From the NCBI GenBank assembly GCA_025201865.1, contig MU602724.1, positions 9,683 through 54,467 of the forward strand: DNA of 44,785 bases, written 5' to 3'. This document shows, in pieces, positions 7,600 to 16,920 of this stretch; the stretch's first letter is position 1, and the number at the start of each line of letters is the position of its first letter. Source of the stretch: Ramicandelaber brevisporus (lineage: Eukaryota; Kickxellomycota; Ramicandelaberales; Ramicandelaberaceae). Under the pieces are notes generated by a model that was given only the letters and a program-made list of their open reading frames with translations, ran no database searches and had not been told where the DNA came from. Position numbers and translations under genes: made by a program.

Positions 7600-9417
7600 A
7601 TGACGACAGCAGCTACAGCAGCAGGAGCAGAGAGTGTCGCTGACAGCGAAGATCTTCAAGCTCAGCAGCTTGAGGAACTGCACAATCGACGTGATTTTGC
7701 GATGACAACTCGCTTTCTCTCACTGTACTATTCGGCGTTTGGACAGGGTGGGTTTCAAACGGAGAAGTTTGAGCAGGAATTGATATCGGACAAAGGGAGT
7801 GAATACATTGCAGTGCTGTGCACAAATATGCTTAGAGTGTACAGACAAAAGAAGGGAATTGGCTTGGATAACTGGCAGAAGGAATTGAAGTCACTGTTGT
7901 TAGAAACGAATCCTGATAATTGTCCATTCAAACATGACTCTGATCAGCCATCATCATCTTCAGAAGTGGCAGTAGAGTCGTCGAATAATGAGTCGATTAA
8001 ATCAGAGCAAACCACAGATACTAATCCATCTGATTCATCCAATTCATCTGATTCAGCGAGCTTTTGGAAACTAAATGTGGTTGATCGGTTGACATGTGTT
8101 GCAATGCTGTGTAATTTGCAATGTGAGAGATCAGGAAACTTTACAAATCGAGTTAAAGGGAATGTGTCTGCAACGGAGTGGCGTAGTGAGCCAATTGGAA
8201 TAGATTCCCAGCAGAGAAGATACTGGTGTTTTGATGATTTGCGTCTTTATAGAGAAACTTTGCCAGGCGATGCTAACAAGAAGAGTACTTCAAGTGTTGG
8301 TCGCGCTCCGCCTCGCTCAAACAAAAAGACTATAACAATTGGCATTGCTCCTCCAGTATCAACACAGGCCACAGCACAAGCCGTGGCATCTGCAAACGGC
8401 AGTGCGACACCACAGGCTGCTCAAACTACAACTCCAGAAACTCAGGATGCAACGCCAACAGCCAATTCTGCAGAGACGCCAGCTAAAGAGTCAGGCAGTA
8501 ACAATGTCAGTGCAAACGGTACAAATGGCACAGCTGAAGCAGCAGCAGCAGCAACGCCAGTCAAAAAGTCGCCAAAGACGTCGGCTTCAACTCCAGCTCC
8601 ACGCCCAGAGTCTACTCGCAAATCACTGCGTCAGTCAACATTGACTCCAAAGTCATTCAATGAAAACAAGATGTTTGATGATCATCTTAAAGAACAGCGT
8701 AAATTATTGGAGCAACAGCTTGAAAAGGAAACTCCATTGGATGGTCATTTGGAGTCAGATGGAACCAGATGGGAAGCTTTAATCACGGATGTCTATGAGT
8801 GGACAGTTGTTAATATAGTTCAGCTGATATGTGGCAAAACTAGCAGCAACAGTAGAAAGGGACCATCTGGTGAGAATGAAAATGCATTGATCAATAAATT
8901 GAGGGATGAAATTGTGCCACGTGCCATAAAAGTGAATAAGGAAAGAGAGAAGAGATTACAGCAAGAAGAAATGATGAAAATTAGAAAAAGATCCACTCGC
9001 ATTGCAATGATTGAGAGTAAAAAGATGGAGGAAAAGCGGGAAATTGAAGAAAGAAAGCGCATTGAGAGAATTGTGGATATCATTGAGAATGAAGAAAAGA
9101 ATAAACAGCAACCTCGTAAATCGCGCGAAGAGAGAGTGCTGCAGCGCCAGGCTGTTAAAGAGGAGGAGTGGGTTCAACGCAAGATTGATGAACAGCAACA
9201 AGAGCATGAGCAAGAGCAGAATGAGCAAGAAGATTCAGGTGAAGACAAGGAGTTTACACTCAACCCGCGCCATTCATCGTCACTTCCTCAGGATAAAGAT
9301 AGTGGTGCTGGTTTGGAATTGAATCTCAAGCGACAGCGCTCAGACGATGACCAGCCGAATGAAGCCGAAGAGTCCTCCGATGCACAAGATGCAAAACGTC
9401 AGCGCATCGATGCTTAA
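7600..9417 (+). CDS. DDT/WHIM-type chromatin protein (CECR2/RSF1-like N-terminus)
   Basis: This 605-residue protein starts at ATG 7600. Residues about 35-110 look like a DDT domain, with an FxSLYYSAFG start and an EKFEQELI...LCTNMLRVY helix pair. Residues about 155-222 look like WHIM motifs, ending in the diagnostic EPIGIDSQQRRYWCFDDLRL block. The order and spacing resemble the N-termini of CECR2 and RSF1, which are partners of ISWI-class remodelling ATPases. DDT-WHIM modules contact ISWI and linker DNA. The middle (about 225-345) is Ala/Thr/Gln-rich and disordered. Residues about 440-540 form a long charged coiled coil. The C-terminus is acidic and has a KRQR-type nuclear signal. No PHD finger or bromodomain is present. 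The exact orthologue is uncertain, but a nuclear chromatin role is likely. Confidence 0.7.
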   Translation: MTTAATAAGAESVADSEDLQAQQLEELHNRRDFAMTTRFLSLYYSAFGQGGFQTEKFEQELISDKGSEYIAVLCTNMLRVYRQKKGIGLDNWQKELKSLLLETNPDNCPFKHDSDQPSSSSEVAVESSNNESIKSEQTTDTNPSDSSNSSDSASFWKLNVVDRLTCVAMLCNLQCERSGNFTNRVKGNVSATEWRSEPIGIDSQQRRYWCFDDLRLYRETLPGDANKKSTSSVGRAPPRSNKKTITIGIAPPVSTQATAQAVASANGSATPQAAQTTTPETQDATPTANSAETPAKESGSNNVSANGTNGTAEAAAAATPVKKSPKTSASTPAPRPESTRKSLRQSTLTPKSFNENKMFDDHLKEQRKLLEQQLEKETPLDGHLESDGTRWEALITDVYEWTVVNIVQLICGKTSSNSRKGPSGENENALINKLRDEIVPRAIKVNKEREKRLQQEEMMKIRKRSTRIAMIESKKMEEKREIEERKRIERIVDIIENEEKNKQQPRKSREERVLQRQAVKEEEWVQRKIDEQQQEHEQEQNEQEDSGEDKEFTLNPRHSSSLPQDKDSGAGLELNLKRQRSDDDQPNEAEESSDAQDAKRQRIDA

Positions 9418-9525
9418 TAGCTTTCTTCTTCTTCTTCTTCTTCTTCATTTGGCTTAGCCATCTTGCTTCTTTCTTTTATCTAAACAATTTAATTATTTAA
9501 AGTAAATGTTCAAAACAAGAACAAC

Positions 9526-9531
9526 AATAAA
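9526..9531 (+). terminator. Poly(A) signal downstream of the DDT/WHIM gene
   Basis: AATAAA lies about 110 bp after the stop, in the convergent gap with the DUF952 gene. A CTT microsatellite (about 9421-9446) precedes it. Confidence 0.4.
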
Positions 9532-9611
9532 AGCTTTGTTTTGTTTTTTAAAAAAGTGTCCTTTACGCACTAGATGACTATGAAACTGATCATAGATCCA
9601 TAGAAAAAACA

Positions 9612-9971
9612 TTAAATGAGGAATCCCTCTGGGAACACAAAGTTCTCGCCAACTTTACGACCAACCTCGACAGATTCATAGTACTCAGTCTTCATCTCAT
9701 CGTACAGATGCGGGAAGAACTCTCCAACCTTTGGTGCCAATTCCCACTTGACTTTCTCGGCTGGCAGACGGCTGAACTCAATACGCGCGACATGCACCTC
9801 CTGGAACTGCGCAAAGTGGCGGTTGCAGGTTGCCAGCGTTTGTGGAGCGGTGGACATGTGGATGAAACCATCGCGAGTATCCATCGCGTTCAACGGCTGA
9901 ACAGCCAAGGCGAGGTCAGGCGAAGCTTCAAGGATCTTGAACACAAAACGAGGAGGTTGATCAGCACTCAT
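9612..9971 (-). CDS. DUF952 family protein
   Basis: This 119-residue protein is read from ATG 9971 to TAA 9612. It has the family hallmark DGFIHMSTAPQ at about residues 34-44, the ARIEFSRLP strand and a FPHLYDEM block. DUF952 proteins are small alpha/beta proteins found across bacteria and eukaryotes with no established reaction, and the conserved His in the FIHMS motif suggests a binding or catalytic site. There is no targeting signal. It diverges from the FAM32A-like gene with only 60 bp between the start codons, so the two probably share a promoter. The family call is firm and the function is unknown. Confidence 0.88.
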   Translation of the reverse strand: MSADQPPRFVFKILEASPDLALAVQPLNAMDTRDGFIHMSTAPQTLATCNRHFAQFQEVHVARIEFSRLPAEKVKWELAPKVGEFFPHLYDEMKTEYYESVEVGRKVGENFVFPEGFLI

Positions 9972-10031
9972 TGTGAACTCGCGTTTGGTTTACTAATCGA
10001 AAAAAGAAAGAAAAGAAAAGAAACAAAAAGG
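9972..10031. promoter_or_regulatory. 60-bp bidirectional promoter region
   Basis: Only 60 bp separate the start codons of the divergent DUF952 and FAM32A-like genes. The + strand is strongly A/G-rich (repeated AAAGAAAAG). Both promoters must overlap here or extend into the neighbouring coding sequence. Confidence 0.45.
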
Positions 10032-10481
10032 ATGGCGGGAAACAAACCCGAGATGACACAGGCAACAACAGCGACAACAGCGACAACAGTAATAGCGAGA
10101 TGTTTGGCAGAAGAGTACAAGTTGGTCATTAGGAAACCATTGGTATTGAGGGGCAGAGGTCCATTGTCGAGGTTTGCTTACCAGGACAGTAACAACAGGA
10201 GACACTCATCTGCAACAACAACAACAGCAGCAACAAAATCAGCAGTAGGTGTCTCGTCGGCAGCAAAACGAGCTCGTGAAACCAGCGGCAGCAATGAAAG
10301 TGGCAGTGAGGGCGAGATAAACGACCATAATACATTGACCGAGGCTGAGAGACGGCATCGGACAAAGTTGCAGAAGCAAAACGAGAAGAAGACGTCACAT
10401 GATGAGCAAGTCTCCAAACTTAACAAGAAGCTGGATGCAATGTCAGATCACTTTTCAATGCCACGAATCTCGCACCGTTAA
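10032..10481 (+). CDS. FAM32A-like (DUF1754) spliceosomal factor
   Basis: This 149-residue basic protein starts at ATG 10032, in the context AAGGATGG. The frame is open further upstream, but only antisense to the DUF952 gene. Two features fit FAM32A. One is a short KPLVLRGRG element near residue 36, where the family has a GPLKLKG-type motif. The other is the C-terminal block from TEAERRHRTKLQKQ through THS-like helix residues to SDHFSMPRISHR, matching the family ending with its Thr/Ser-Glu/Asp-His-Tyr/Phe-x-hydrophobic-Pro pattern. Human FAM32A enters the catalytic spliceosome with this tail and promotes exon ligation. The middle is a Ser/Thr/Ala-rich linker with KRARE nuclear-type basic residues. 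The call rests mainly on the C-terminal 45 residues. Confidence 0.65.
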   Translation: MAGNKPEMTQATTATTATTVIARCLAEEYKLVIRKPLVLRGRGPLSRFAYQDSNNRRHSSATTTTAATKSAVGVSSAAKRARETSGSNESGSEGEINDHNTLTEAERRHRTKLQKQNEKKTSHDEQVSKLNKKLDAMSDHFSMPRISHR

Positions 10482-10850
10482 GCTGTTTTTTTTTTTACAT
10501 TGGTATTAAAGTCACTGTTAGCCAGCACTTTATCCGTTCAGTCTTGCAATGGTGTTTCTCGGATGAGTATGATCGGCGTTCCCTTCACACGGAGCGTAGG
10601 AGTTGCCTTTGTAGGCTATTGGAAACTACACATTCGCACACACAAGAGGCAAAAGACATCCGAACGGTGATGAGAATATCCCACGGTAAAGGCTGTTGCA
10701 AAACTCTCATATGTAGCCCAGTAAACAGCGAGTATCAAAACAAACCAAAAAACAAAACAAAATGATAGATGTCGGTTGCGTTTGCCCTTTCTTTGTTTTT
10801 CGTTCGTCACCACCACACTACTATCTCTCTACACAATCAACTCGACAAAC
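10482..10850. promoter_or_regulatory. Intergenic region before the cysteine-rich gene
   Basis: This 369-bp gap starts with a T13-like run after the FAM32A-like stop. It has no gene I can support and ends in a C/T/A-rich leader (CACCACCACACTACTATC) before the ATG at 10851. I found no tRNA-like cloverleaf by eye. Confidence 0.35.
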
Positions 10851-11519
10851 ATGCGCTCGATACTATTCTCCCTCTTCACGTTACTCTGCTTCACAAGTAT
10901 GGCTTTGGCTGCCACCAAACCACAGCCCACATGCTTGACGTTTGGCATAAAGTGCAAGGGCCGCAGGACTTCATGTTGTAAAGGACTCATGTGTCATGCC
11001 AAGAACTTTCGCTACCCAGAAACTGTAGTTTGCAACTTGAAGCCTGCTGGAACAAAGCGTGTTTGCGGTACTCCATATCACGACGGCTGCAAAAGCTCTG
11101 GCTTCAAGACATCCGACCCTGAAGTTTGCTGCTCGAAGCTCACTATGGTTGAGTCCAATCGCATTGTTAATTCAAAGGGCGAATACAGTACCACTTGTTT
11201 GACCAAATGTGATTTCGATTGTGACAGCAAGAACAAGACAGTCTGCGACTCTGACAAGGACTGCAACAAAGGCGGGGATTGGGTTTGTCGCTCTGGAAAA
11301 TGCGTGCTTCCGGAGTGTGCCAAATACGGTGAGAAGCCAAACGGTAAAAGCTGCTGCTCTCCCGGAGTAGTGTTTACAGCCGACCCGGATTCGCCAGATT
11401 ATGGTCGTTGTTTCTGCAAAGCTGATGCGGGCCAGTGCGGCAAGAGTGAAGAGTGTGGTGTTGGCAAGAAATGTTGTGATAGCACATGCTACAAGGATGA
11501 TGACATGGCTCCGTGCTAG
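10851..11519 (+). CDS. Secreted cysteine-rich protein (28 cysteines)
   Basis: I do not recognise the family. The 222-residue protein starts at ATG 10851, with a classic signal peptide (about residues 1-20, ending SMALA before Ala-Thr). The mature part has 28 cysteines in about 200 residues, including four CC pairs. Near residues 26-60 the spacing C-x6-C-x6-CC-x4-C-x12-C resembles an inhibitor-cystine-knot pattern. Later segments are reminiscent of small disulfide repeats (CDSDKDC, CRSGKC, CGKSEECGVGKKCC). Acidic and Lys-rich loops alternate, and there is no membrane anchor. It is probably an extracellular disulfide-rich protein that could act in wall, adhesion, protease inhibition or interaction with other organisms. 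Nothing in the sequence identifies it as a toxin. The gene is convergent with the F-box gene (63 bp apart). Confidence 0.75.
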   Translation: MRSILFSLFTLLCFTSMALAATKPQPTCLTFGIKCKGRRTSCCKGLMCHAKNFRYPETVVCNLKPAGTKRVCGTPYHDGCKSSGFKTSDPEVCCSKLTMVESNRIVNSKGEYSTTCLTKCDFDCDSKNKTVCDSDKDCNKGGDWVCRSGKCVLPECAKYGEKPNGKSCCSPGVVFTADPDSPDYGRCFCKADAGQCGKSEECGVGKKCCDSTCYKDDDMAPC

Positions 11520-11582
11520 CCAACTTCGTAGAACACCACTTTGGGGTTATCAGTATCTTTCTTTAAGTTAATGAATTTCTTT

Positions 11583-13121
11583 TTATAAGCTAAACTCTTC
11601 TTTGTGATAACGATGGACAACACAAATGTTAGGATAGCGATCGCGCCATCTTTGACACTTGTTCACAAACTCACTGTTCAATTTAGACACACTAAGATTT
11701 GATAGGCTATCAATCAACCTCAATATCTGTAGCGATGATAAAACTGTGACCAATTGAGTAAGTTGACTGCTCTCACCTGCTCCGATCACCAGAGTACGTA
11801 CCAATGAACTCAACGGACTAGTGCTATACACCTCCAAATCCTCACCACGAAATTGACACTCGAGTAGCTTTAGAGCCTCTAACTTCGGTGTATTTTGAGC
11901 CAAAAAGTGCCAGAAACTAGATGGGAGTTGCAATGCTTTGCCAGTCCACTGTGCCGATATTGCCAATTCCTTTATCTTGTTGGTGGCACGATAGGACTCT
12001 GGCATTGCTGCTGAATCTAATGTCGAACAATCAATGTAGCAAGCCTTTGTCAAAATTAGAGTCTCGAGCTCAGGAAGACTGCTTGCTATAATCTGCAAGT
12101 CGATCTGAACAGTGATTCTATCGAGCAACAAACGCCTGACGTTCGGGAAGTGAGTAAGAATGACTTTGAGCAGTTCAGTATCCTTGATATGCGTGAGTTC
12201 CAGCTCCGAAACAGTTGACCAAGTGTGCCGAAGGAGATGTTCCAAAACGACATTATCGGGCTTTCCCACCTCCAATCTGAACCGACGGAGTACGGGAAAC
12301 CGTCCTGGTGTCAGAGTCTTGAAGGCAGCAACATGTTCATCATGATCGCTACTTACCTGCGGATGATCATATGATAGTGCTAGCGACTCTAGACGCGGGA
12401 AATTGATGTCAGTATCACCAAGAAGACTCATGTACTGCGCGACAAAGAGCTCCACACTGTACATGCAGGAAATATCGAGTTTAACCAGCATTTGAGAAAG
12501 CTTTGGAAGCTGCCTGATCGTTCCAGCCTCGTCGTCATATCTAGTCTCGATACAAATTGTGTTCCGAGAAATATCGTTGACTGAATCAACTATATGATCG
12601 AGAGCTGCGTATTGTGAATCATGTAAGTTATAAAATGCCCAATTGATCTGTAGACACTGACCGCGCTGCTCGGCTGCACGAATCCACTCGGTCAAACCCA
12701 TCATCTCAACATTATATATGTCTATTTGGATGCTGCATAAACTACGAAGCTCAGGATGAATAGCAATAAACTCTTCCATCACGGGGCTGCTGTGCAGAGT
12801 GAGATGCTGGACATTGGGCATCCAAATGGCAGTTTTGACAGCACGAGAGCTGTAGTAAATTGTGGCAATTCGAACAAAAGGACCATAACGCTGCCAAGTG
12901 GTAGCTGGCAAACAGCGCATGTTGTCGCGCACAATGACACGATGCCAGAGACTGCGAGCAAACGCTTCGCGGAGAGTCTTGTTTACAGTGAGCACTTTGA
13001 CAGCCTCACCCCGGCTGAACCAAGCTGCAATCTCCTCTATCAGCTCATAAGGCAGAGCAAGCAGTGGAAACGGCTCACTGCTCTCGATCGCGACGTCATC
13101 GTGTGCCCGTTCAGTAGTCAT
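11583..13121 (-). CDS. F-box protein with leucine-rich-repeat-like body
   Basis: This 512-residue protein uses ATG 13121. The frame continues upstream without another ATG. An F-box occurs at about residues 18-60 (LALPYELIEEIAAWFS...VLTVNKTLREAFARSLWHRVIV), the Skp1-binding module of SCF ubiquitin ligases. The rest has irregular Leu-rich units such as PNVQHLTL, FPRLESLALSYD, FPVLRRFRLEVG, FPNVRRLLLDRI, LPELETLILTKA and TPKLEALKLLEC, typical of a divergent LRR solenoid that recruits substrates. No orthologue is recognised. Early-diverging fungi often carry many such F-box proteins. The substrate is unknown. Confidence 0.75.
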   Translation of the reverse strand: MTTERAHDDVAIESSEPFPLLALPYELIEEIAAWFSRGEAVKVLTVNKTLREAFARSLWHRVIVRDNMRCLPATTWQRYGPFVRIATIYYSSRAVKTAIWMPNVQHLTLHSSPVMEEFIAIHPELRSLCSIQIDIYNVEMMGLTEWIRAAEQRGQCLQINWAFYNLHDSQYAALDHIVDSVNDISRNTICIETRYDDEAGTIRQLPKLSQMLVKLDISCMYSVELFVAQYMSLLGDTDINFPRLESLALSYDHPQVSSDHDEHVAAFKTLTPGRFPVLRRFRLEVGKPDNVVLEHLLRHTWSTVSELELTHIKDTELLKVILTHFPNVRRLLLDRITVQIDLQIIASSLPELETLILTKACYIDCSTLDSAAMPESYRATNKIKELAISAQWTGKALQLPSSFWHFLAQNTPKLEALKLLECQFRGEDLEVYSTSPLSSLVRTLVIGAGESSQLTQLVTVLSSLQILRLIDSLSNLSVSKLNSEFVNKCQRWRDRYPNICVVHRYHKEEFSL

Positions 13122-13365
13122 CTTCAATTTACAAAGTCGCTTTCGGAGAATACTTGAGGAACAACCAGAGACGAAGATGAACACGAACTCAGCAGATCAA
13201 GATGAACCAGACAACGACAAACAAGCTATCAAAACACATCGGATACATATGGTTTCAAGCTGGTTGACTATATTTTCTCCTCCTCCCTCCAATCTATCCA
13301 TGTATCCTTTGGGTTACTACTGATTCTTTTTTAGTTTAAAGGTTAATTATGAGTTTTAAAAAAGG
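13122..13365. promoter_or_regulatory. F-box gene upstream region and Tof1 3' region
   Basis: This 244-bp gap lies between two minus-strand genes. It contains a CTCCTCCTCCC pyrimidine run at about 13275-13290 and T/A-rich sequence near the Tof1 stop. I saw no gene here. Confidence 0.3.
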
Positions 13366-16300
13366 TTAATCGTCATCTTCAGAGTCTGTTAGATTCATTA
13401 AACCTAATCGCTTGCCACTAGATGGTGCGATTGAAATAGGAGCAGCATTGACCGTGCCAATATTACCAGTGATGAGATTGTTGTCGTCGTTGTCGGTATC
13501 ATCATTGTCACTGTCCTGAATGGGCAGTTGAACGGGTGAACTTGATTGCAACTCGCGACGCGGCATCAGCTTACGACGAGCTGGCGCCGGTGCCAATAAT
13601 TGGACTTGAGCTGAGTCTGACTCATCGCTGTCGATTACATTGCGTGATTCGGTGGTGGAAGATTCTGGAGCTGGTGCGGCTGAAGACAGCGTGCCGAGAC
13701 TGCTGGTGAAGCCATCAGGGTTATCCTCTTCATCGTCATCGGAGAACTGAGGGACTCTTGCTCCTCCTCCTGATGGTGTTGGCTTTGGACGTGGACGAGC
13801 TTGACGAGATAAAACCTTCTTCACTTCTTCGTTTGGTTCGTTTTCATCTTCGCTTGAAGTCATATCTGACTCTGGAAGTAGAATCTCCATTCGTTTATCC
13901 CTGCGTGCCACTCTGCCATCCGAGTTCTTTGATGCAGTCTTCTTAGTTGCTGCTGTTCTCTTCTTGCTCTTCTTATTCTTTGGTGTAGCATTTGTCTTGG
14001 ACTTCTTTACCTTCTTCTTCTTCCTTCTCTTGTTGGAACCAGTGTCACTACCTGAACCATCATTGGCACCAAACTTGTCAGAATCAGAATCAGAATCAGC
14101 ATTTGAGTTGCTACCATCATCAGAATCACTGACACCTGTAGCCACGCCATCACGAGCAGCACGTTCACGAATATCCTTGAGCAATGCATCAACTGAGTCC
14201 ACTCCATCATCATCACCATTGTCACTGCCATTGTCATCATCAACCAGATGCGGGTTGATTGGCCCATCAGCTTGATCTTCGCCGTGTACATTGTTAGAGC
14301 TGTTATCACCACCAGTGGAGTCTTTACTAGATGATCCAGCGATAGTTTCACGTACAGTGTTGCGCATTTTCGCAGTAGTTCGTGGGAAGAATGATGTGGC
14401 AATTAACCACGGATCCATTGCCAGTGCTTTCAAAAATGCCCTCACAATATACTCTAGCACTGTATGCAATTCACTCAATGCAGATTTACGATCATCATCT
14501 AACAATGCCAATCTCTTAAGATTAAGTGGATCGCAGTATTGAATGACTCGATCAAATCTTTCCATGATTGACATTTTGAAAAACATGGCCACACATCCAC
14601 ATTTAACCACTATGCGATGAAGCATTCGGGTAACTGCTTTAATGGCTGAGACTGGCAGTAACTCGAGACATTCCAATAATAAACAATAACGACGAACAAC
14701 TGTGTCTTTGGCAAATTGCATTTCGCAGCTTTCAAATTGCATGGATTGTTCAACATAGCGCTCTTGTTCTTCAGCTTCAGCCTCTTCTTCGTTTTTATCC
14801 TCAATTATATTTGTAGCATCTTTATCATTATCTTTATCATTCTCGTTATCATTCTCGTTATCTGAGTTTACATCGTCTCCCTTTTCATTCATTTTATTTG
14901 ATGCCTTCTTTTTGCGCTGTTGTTTTCTTCTGGCCTTTTTTCTAATCATAACTTGACCACGCAGTTTAACATACTGCTCAAGCGCCTTCATAAACATTTG
15001 AACAGCCTCCACCACTGCAACCTCCTGCTCAATAGAAGCTAATTTGGCATTCTTTTCATCGCTTGCAATTTGCTGAACAATGTTCAACACAGTTCCATCA
15101 TAAAATAAGTTACTCAAAATGTGCTGAGCTGCATCATAGTATTGTGATTCCTTATTATTCTTGTCATTATTGTTATTACTCTCACGATTAATACTACTTA
15201 ATTGCCGTAATAAACTCATGATGGCTTTGAAACAATTTACTGCAGGCGTAAAATCAATCCATCTCTTTTCATCTGAGGCTTGCTGAACATGCTGTAATAC
15301 AAACCCTACAATGCGTAGATCCAATACAGGTGAAATCAAATCCCATGAATATAACTCAGAATCCAGTTCATGCAAATTAACAAAAGCTTCTACAAACACA
15401 GCTGTCATTTGAGTAAATCTGATGTGATCCTGCTGCTTGATGTAGCTCTTTTCCCGCTGAATGTCCTTAAATAGAGTGGTGAAAAATGGCGCAAAGCAGC
15501 CACTCATAAAATCTCCAATAAACGTCTGCAGCGATAATAACACTGCTGAGTCTTCAATGTTGAGCTCTAATGCACTGGGAGGTTTGCGAGGTTTGTTGGC
15601 AAAGAACAATTCACGTTTACTGCGGCCAACAATTTGATCGAGAGAGGCTGTGGCTGCTTCGCGAGCTGATGAGAATGGAATTGAAGCAGTGCCATTAACA
15701 TTTACTGCAAAGACTGCACCAAATCTACTATGGCGAGTGTTGAGAATCTGAGCGCGTGATCGATGAGATACGGATGACTTGGTTGCTGCTGCTGCTGATA
15801 ATGCTGATGAATATGACGACATCGGCGTAGATGCAGACGCAGACAGAGAGTCAGTTTCATTCAGCATGTTGTTAATTGCAGTTAATGCAGATTCCGGCTG
15901 GTAATTAAGTGCCTCTGCCAATGCCGATCGAGTTCCAGATGTAGACTGAGTGTCATTGCCATTGTTATTATTCTTATTCTTGAATAGATCGGATAGTGGC
16001 ATGTGGTGGAATATACCATGTAGTATCTCAAGCACTGTTGGGTTATGAGGTGCAAACGCTTCATTGGCAGAATTTGAACAAATGACCAGTACTAAATCAA
16101 AGAAACCCTCTTGCACCAATCCAGCCACCAGCTGTTCCTGCAATCTAGTTTGTGCAATCTGACGAGACGAAGCAGTTCCCAACGCTGTAGCATTTGGCAC
16201 AATGACAATATTACGCAATAAATGCAGTACACAGAACATTACACTGCCTGCTCTTTCCACAATTTGTTGGCGCTCTTTTGCATTCACTCTATCAGCCACG

Positions 16301-16920
16301 CTCTCTTCTTCATTCTCATCATTCTCATCATCATCCTTATTGTTCTTTTTGGAATAAGTTGTAATGTCGGATAGTGCAATGACCATTAATTTCAAAATGG
16401 ATCTAATAACAACAGGAGATGACAATTCTTGCTTGTATTCTCTTAATGAGTATCGATGCCAACGCCAAATGTCACCGCCCAAACTACCTCCCCATTGTTT
16501 ATCCTCTGATAATGCCCATGTCATAACTACAAATAACTCCAAACACAGTGTGCAATGTTTCAGCGCAAATTTGCTCAGCTGCCCAGTGCCCGCATCCTCC
16601 AACTTGTCACAATACATTAAGAAAATTGGAATCAGATCACCTCGTAAAGTTCCCCACTGACTGAGCCATTCTAACACCCAGTGCACACCATTGAGCTCAT
16701 CATCTCGGAAGCTGCGCTTCAGGTCCTTCAAGCACTCTAAACATTCATCACCAGGGACATACTGAGTACTGGTTATGCCAGTAGCGGAATCAGTCACTGG
16801 TTCTTTGCTGCCGAGTGCAGTGCAGAGTGAGAGTATGTAACTGCGTCGACGCTCATACTCTACCTTGTCAATCTCAACCTCGCGCTCGGCTAGCTCTTCT
16901 GCACGGAGATCCTCCTCCAT
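13366..16920 (-). CDS. TOF1: Tof1/Swi1/Timeless replication-fork protection protein
   Basis: This 1184-residue protein is read from ATG 16920. The N-terminal Timeless domain is evident: an ECLKDLKR block near 60-70, a WLSQWGTLRGDLIPIFL block near 84-103 and a LKHCTLCLELFVVMTW helix near 120-140. A second conserved core follows at about residues 390-580, with SRFGAVFAVNV and an LQTFIGDFMSGCFAPFFTTL helix. With Csm3/Tipin, Tof1 travels with the CMG helicase. It pauses forks at barriers, supports checkpoint activation through Mrc1 and aids cohesion. The region about 655-720 is Lys- then Asn/Asp/Glu-rich. The last ~320 residues are acidic with KKK/KRR clusters and Ser-Asp/Glu sites (SDSDSD, TDSEDDD), probably CK2-type. 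Length matches the family and no intron is needed. Confidence 0.88.
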   Translation of the reverse strand: MEEDLRAEELAEREVEIDKVEYERRRSYILSLCTALGSKEPVTDSATGITSTQYVPGDECLECLKDLKRSFRDDELNGVHWVLEWLSQWGTLRGDLIPIFLMYCDKLEDAGTGQLSKFALKHCTLCLELFVVMTWALSEDKQWGGSLGGDIWRWHRYSLREYKQELSSPVVIRSILKLMVIALSDITTYSKKNNKDDDENDENEEESVADRVNAKERQQIVERAGSVMFCVLHLLRNIVIVPNATALGTASSRQIAQTRLQEQLVAGLVQEGFFDLVLVICSNSANEAFAPHNPTVLEILHGIFHHMPLSDLFKNKNNNNGNDTQSTSGTRSALAEALNYQPESALTAINNMLNETDSLSASASTPMSSYSSALSAAAATKSSVSHRSRAQILNTRHSRFGAVFAVNVNGTASIPFSSAREAATASLDQIVGRSKRELFFANKPRKPPSALELNIEDSAVLLSLQTFIGDFMSGCFAPFFTTLFKDIQREKSYIKQQDHIRFTQMTAVFVEAFVNLHELDSELYSWDLISPVLDLRIVGFVLQHVQQASDEKRWIDFTPAVNCFKAIMSLLRQLSSINRESNNNNDKNNKESQYYDAAQHILSNLFYDGTVLNIVQQIASDEKNAKLASIEQEVAVVEAVQMFMKALEQYVKLRGQVMIRKKARRKQQRKKKASNKMNEKGDDVNSDNENDNENDKDNDKDATNIIEDKNEEEAEAEEQERYVEQSMQFESCEMQFAKDTVVRRYCLLLECLELLPVSAIKAVTRMLHRIVVKCGCVAMFFKMSIMERFDRVIQYCDPLNLKRLALLDDDRKSALSELHTVLEYIVRAFLKALAMDPWLIATSFFPRTTAKMRNTVRETIAGSSSKDSTGGDNSSNNVHGEDQADGPINPHLVDDDNGSDNGDDDGVDSVDALLKDIRERAARDGVATGVSDSDDGSNSNADSDSDSDKFGANDGSGSDTGSNKRRKKKKVKKSKTNATPKNKKSKKRTAATKKTASKNSDGRVARRDKRMEILLPESDMTSSEDENEPNEEVKKVLSRQARPRPKPTPSGGGARVPQFSDDDEEDNPDGFTSSLGTLSSAAPAPESSTTESRNVIDSDESDSAQVQLLAPAPARRKLMPRRELQSSSPVQLPIQDSDNDDTDNDDNNLITGNIGTVNAAPISIAPSSGKRLGLMNLTDSEDDD

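Noticed and set aside
13185-13365. Short gap between the F-box and TOF1 genes as a site for a small gene
   Set aside because: No ATG frame of useful length and no RNA-like fold is visible by eye.
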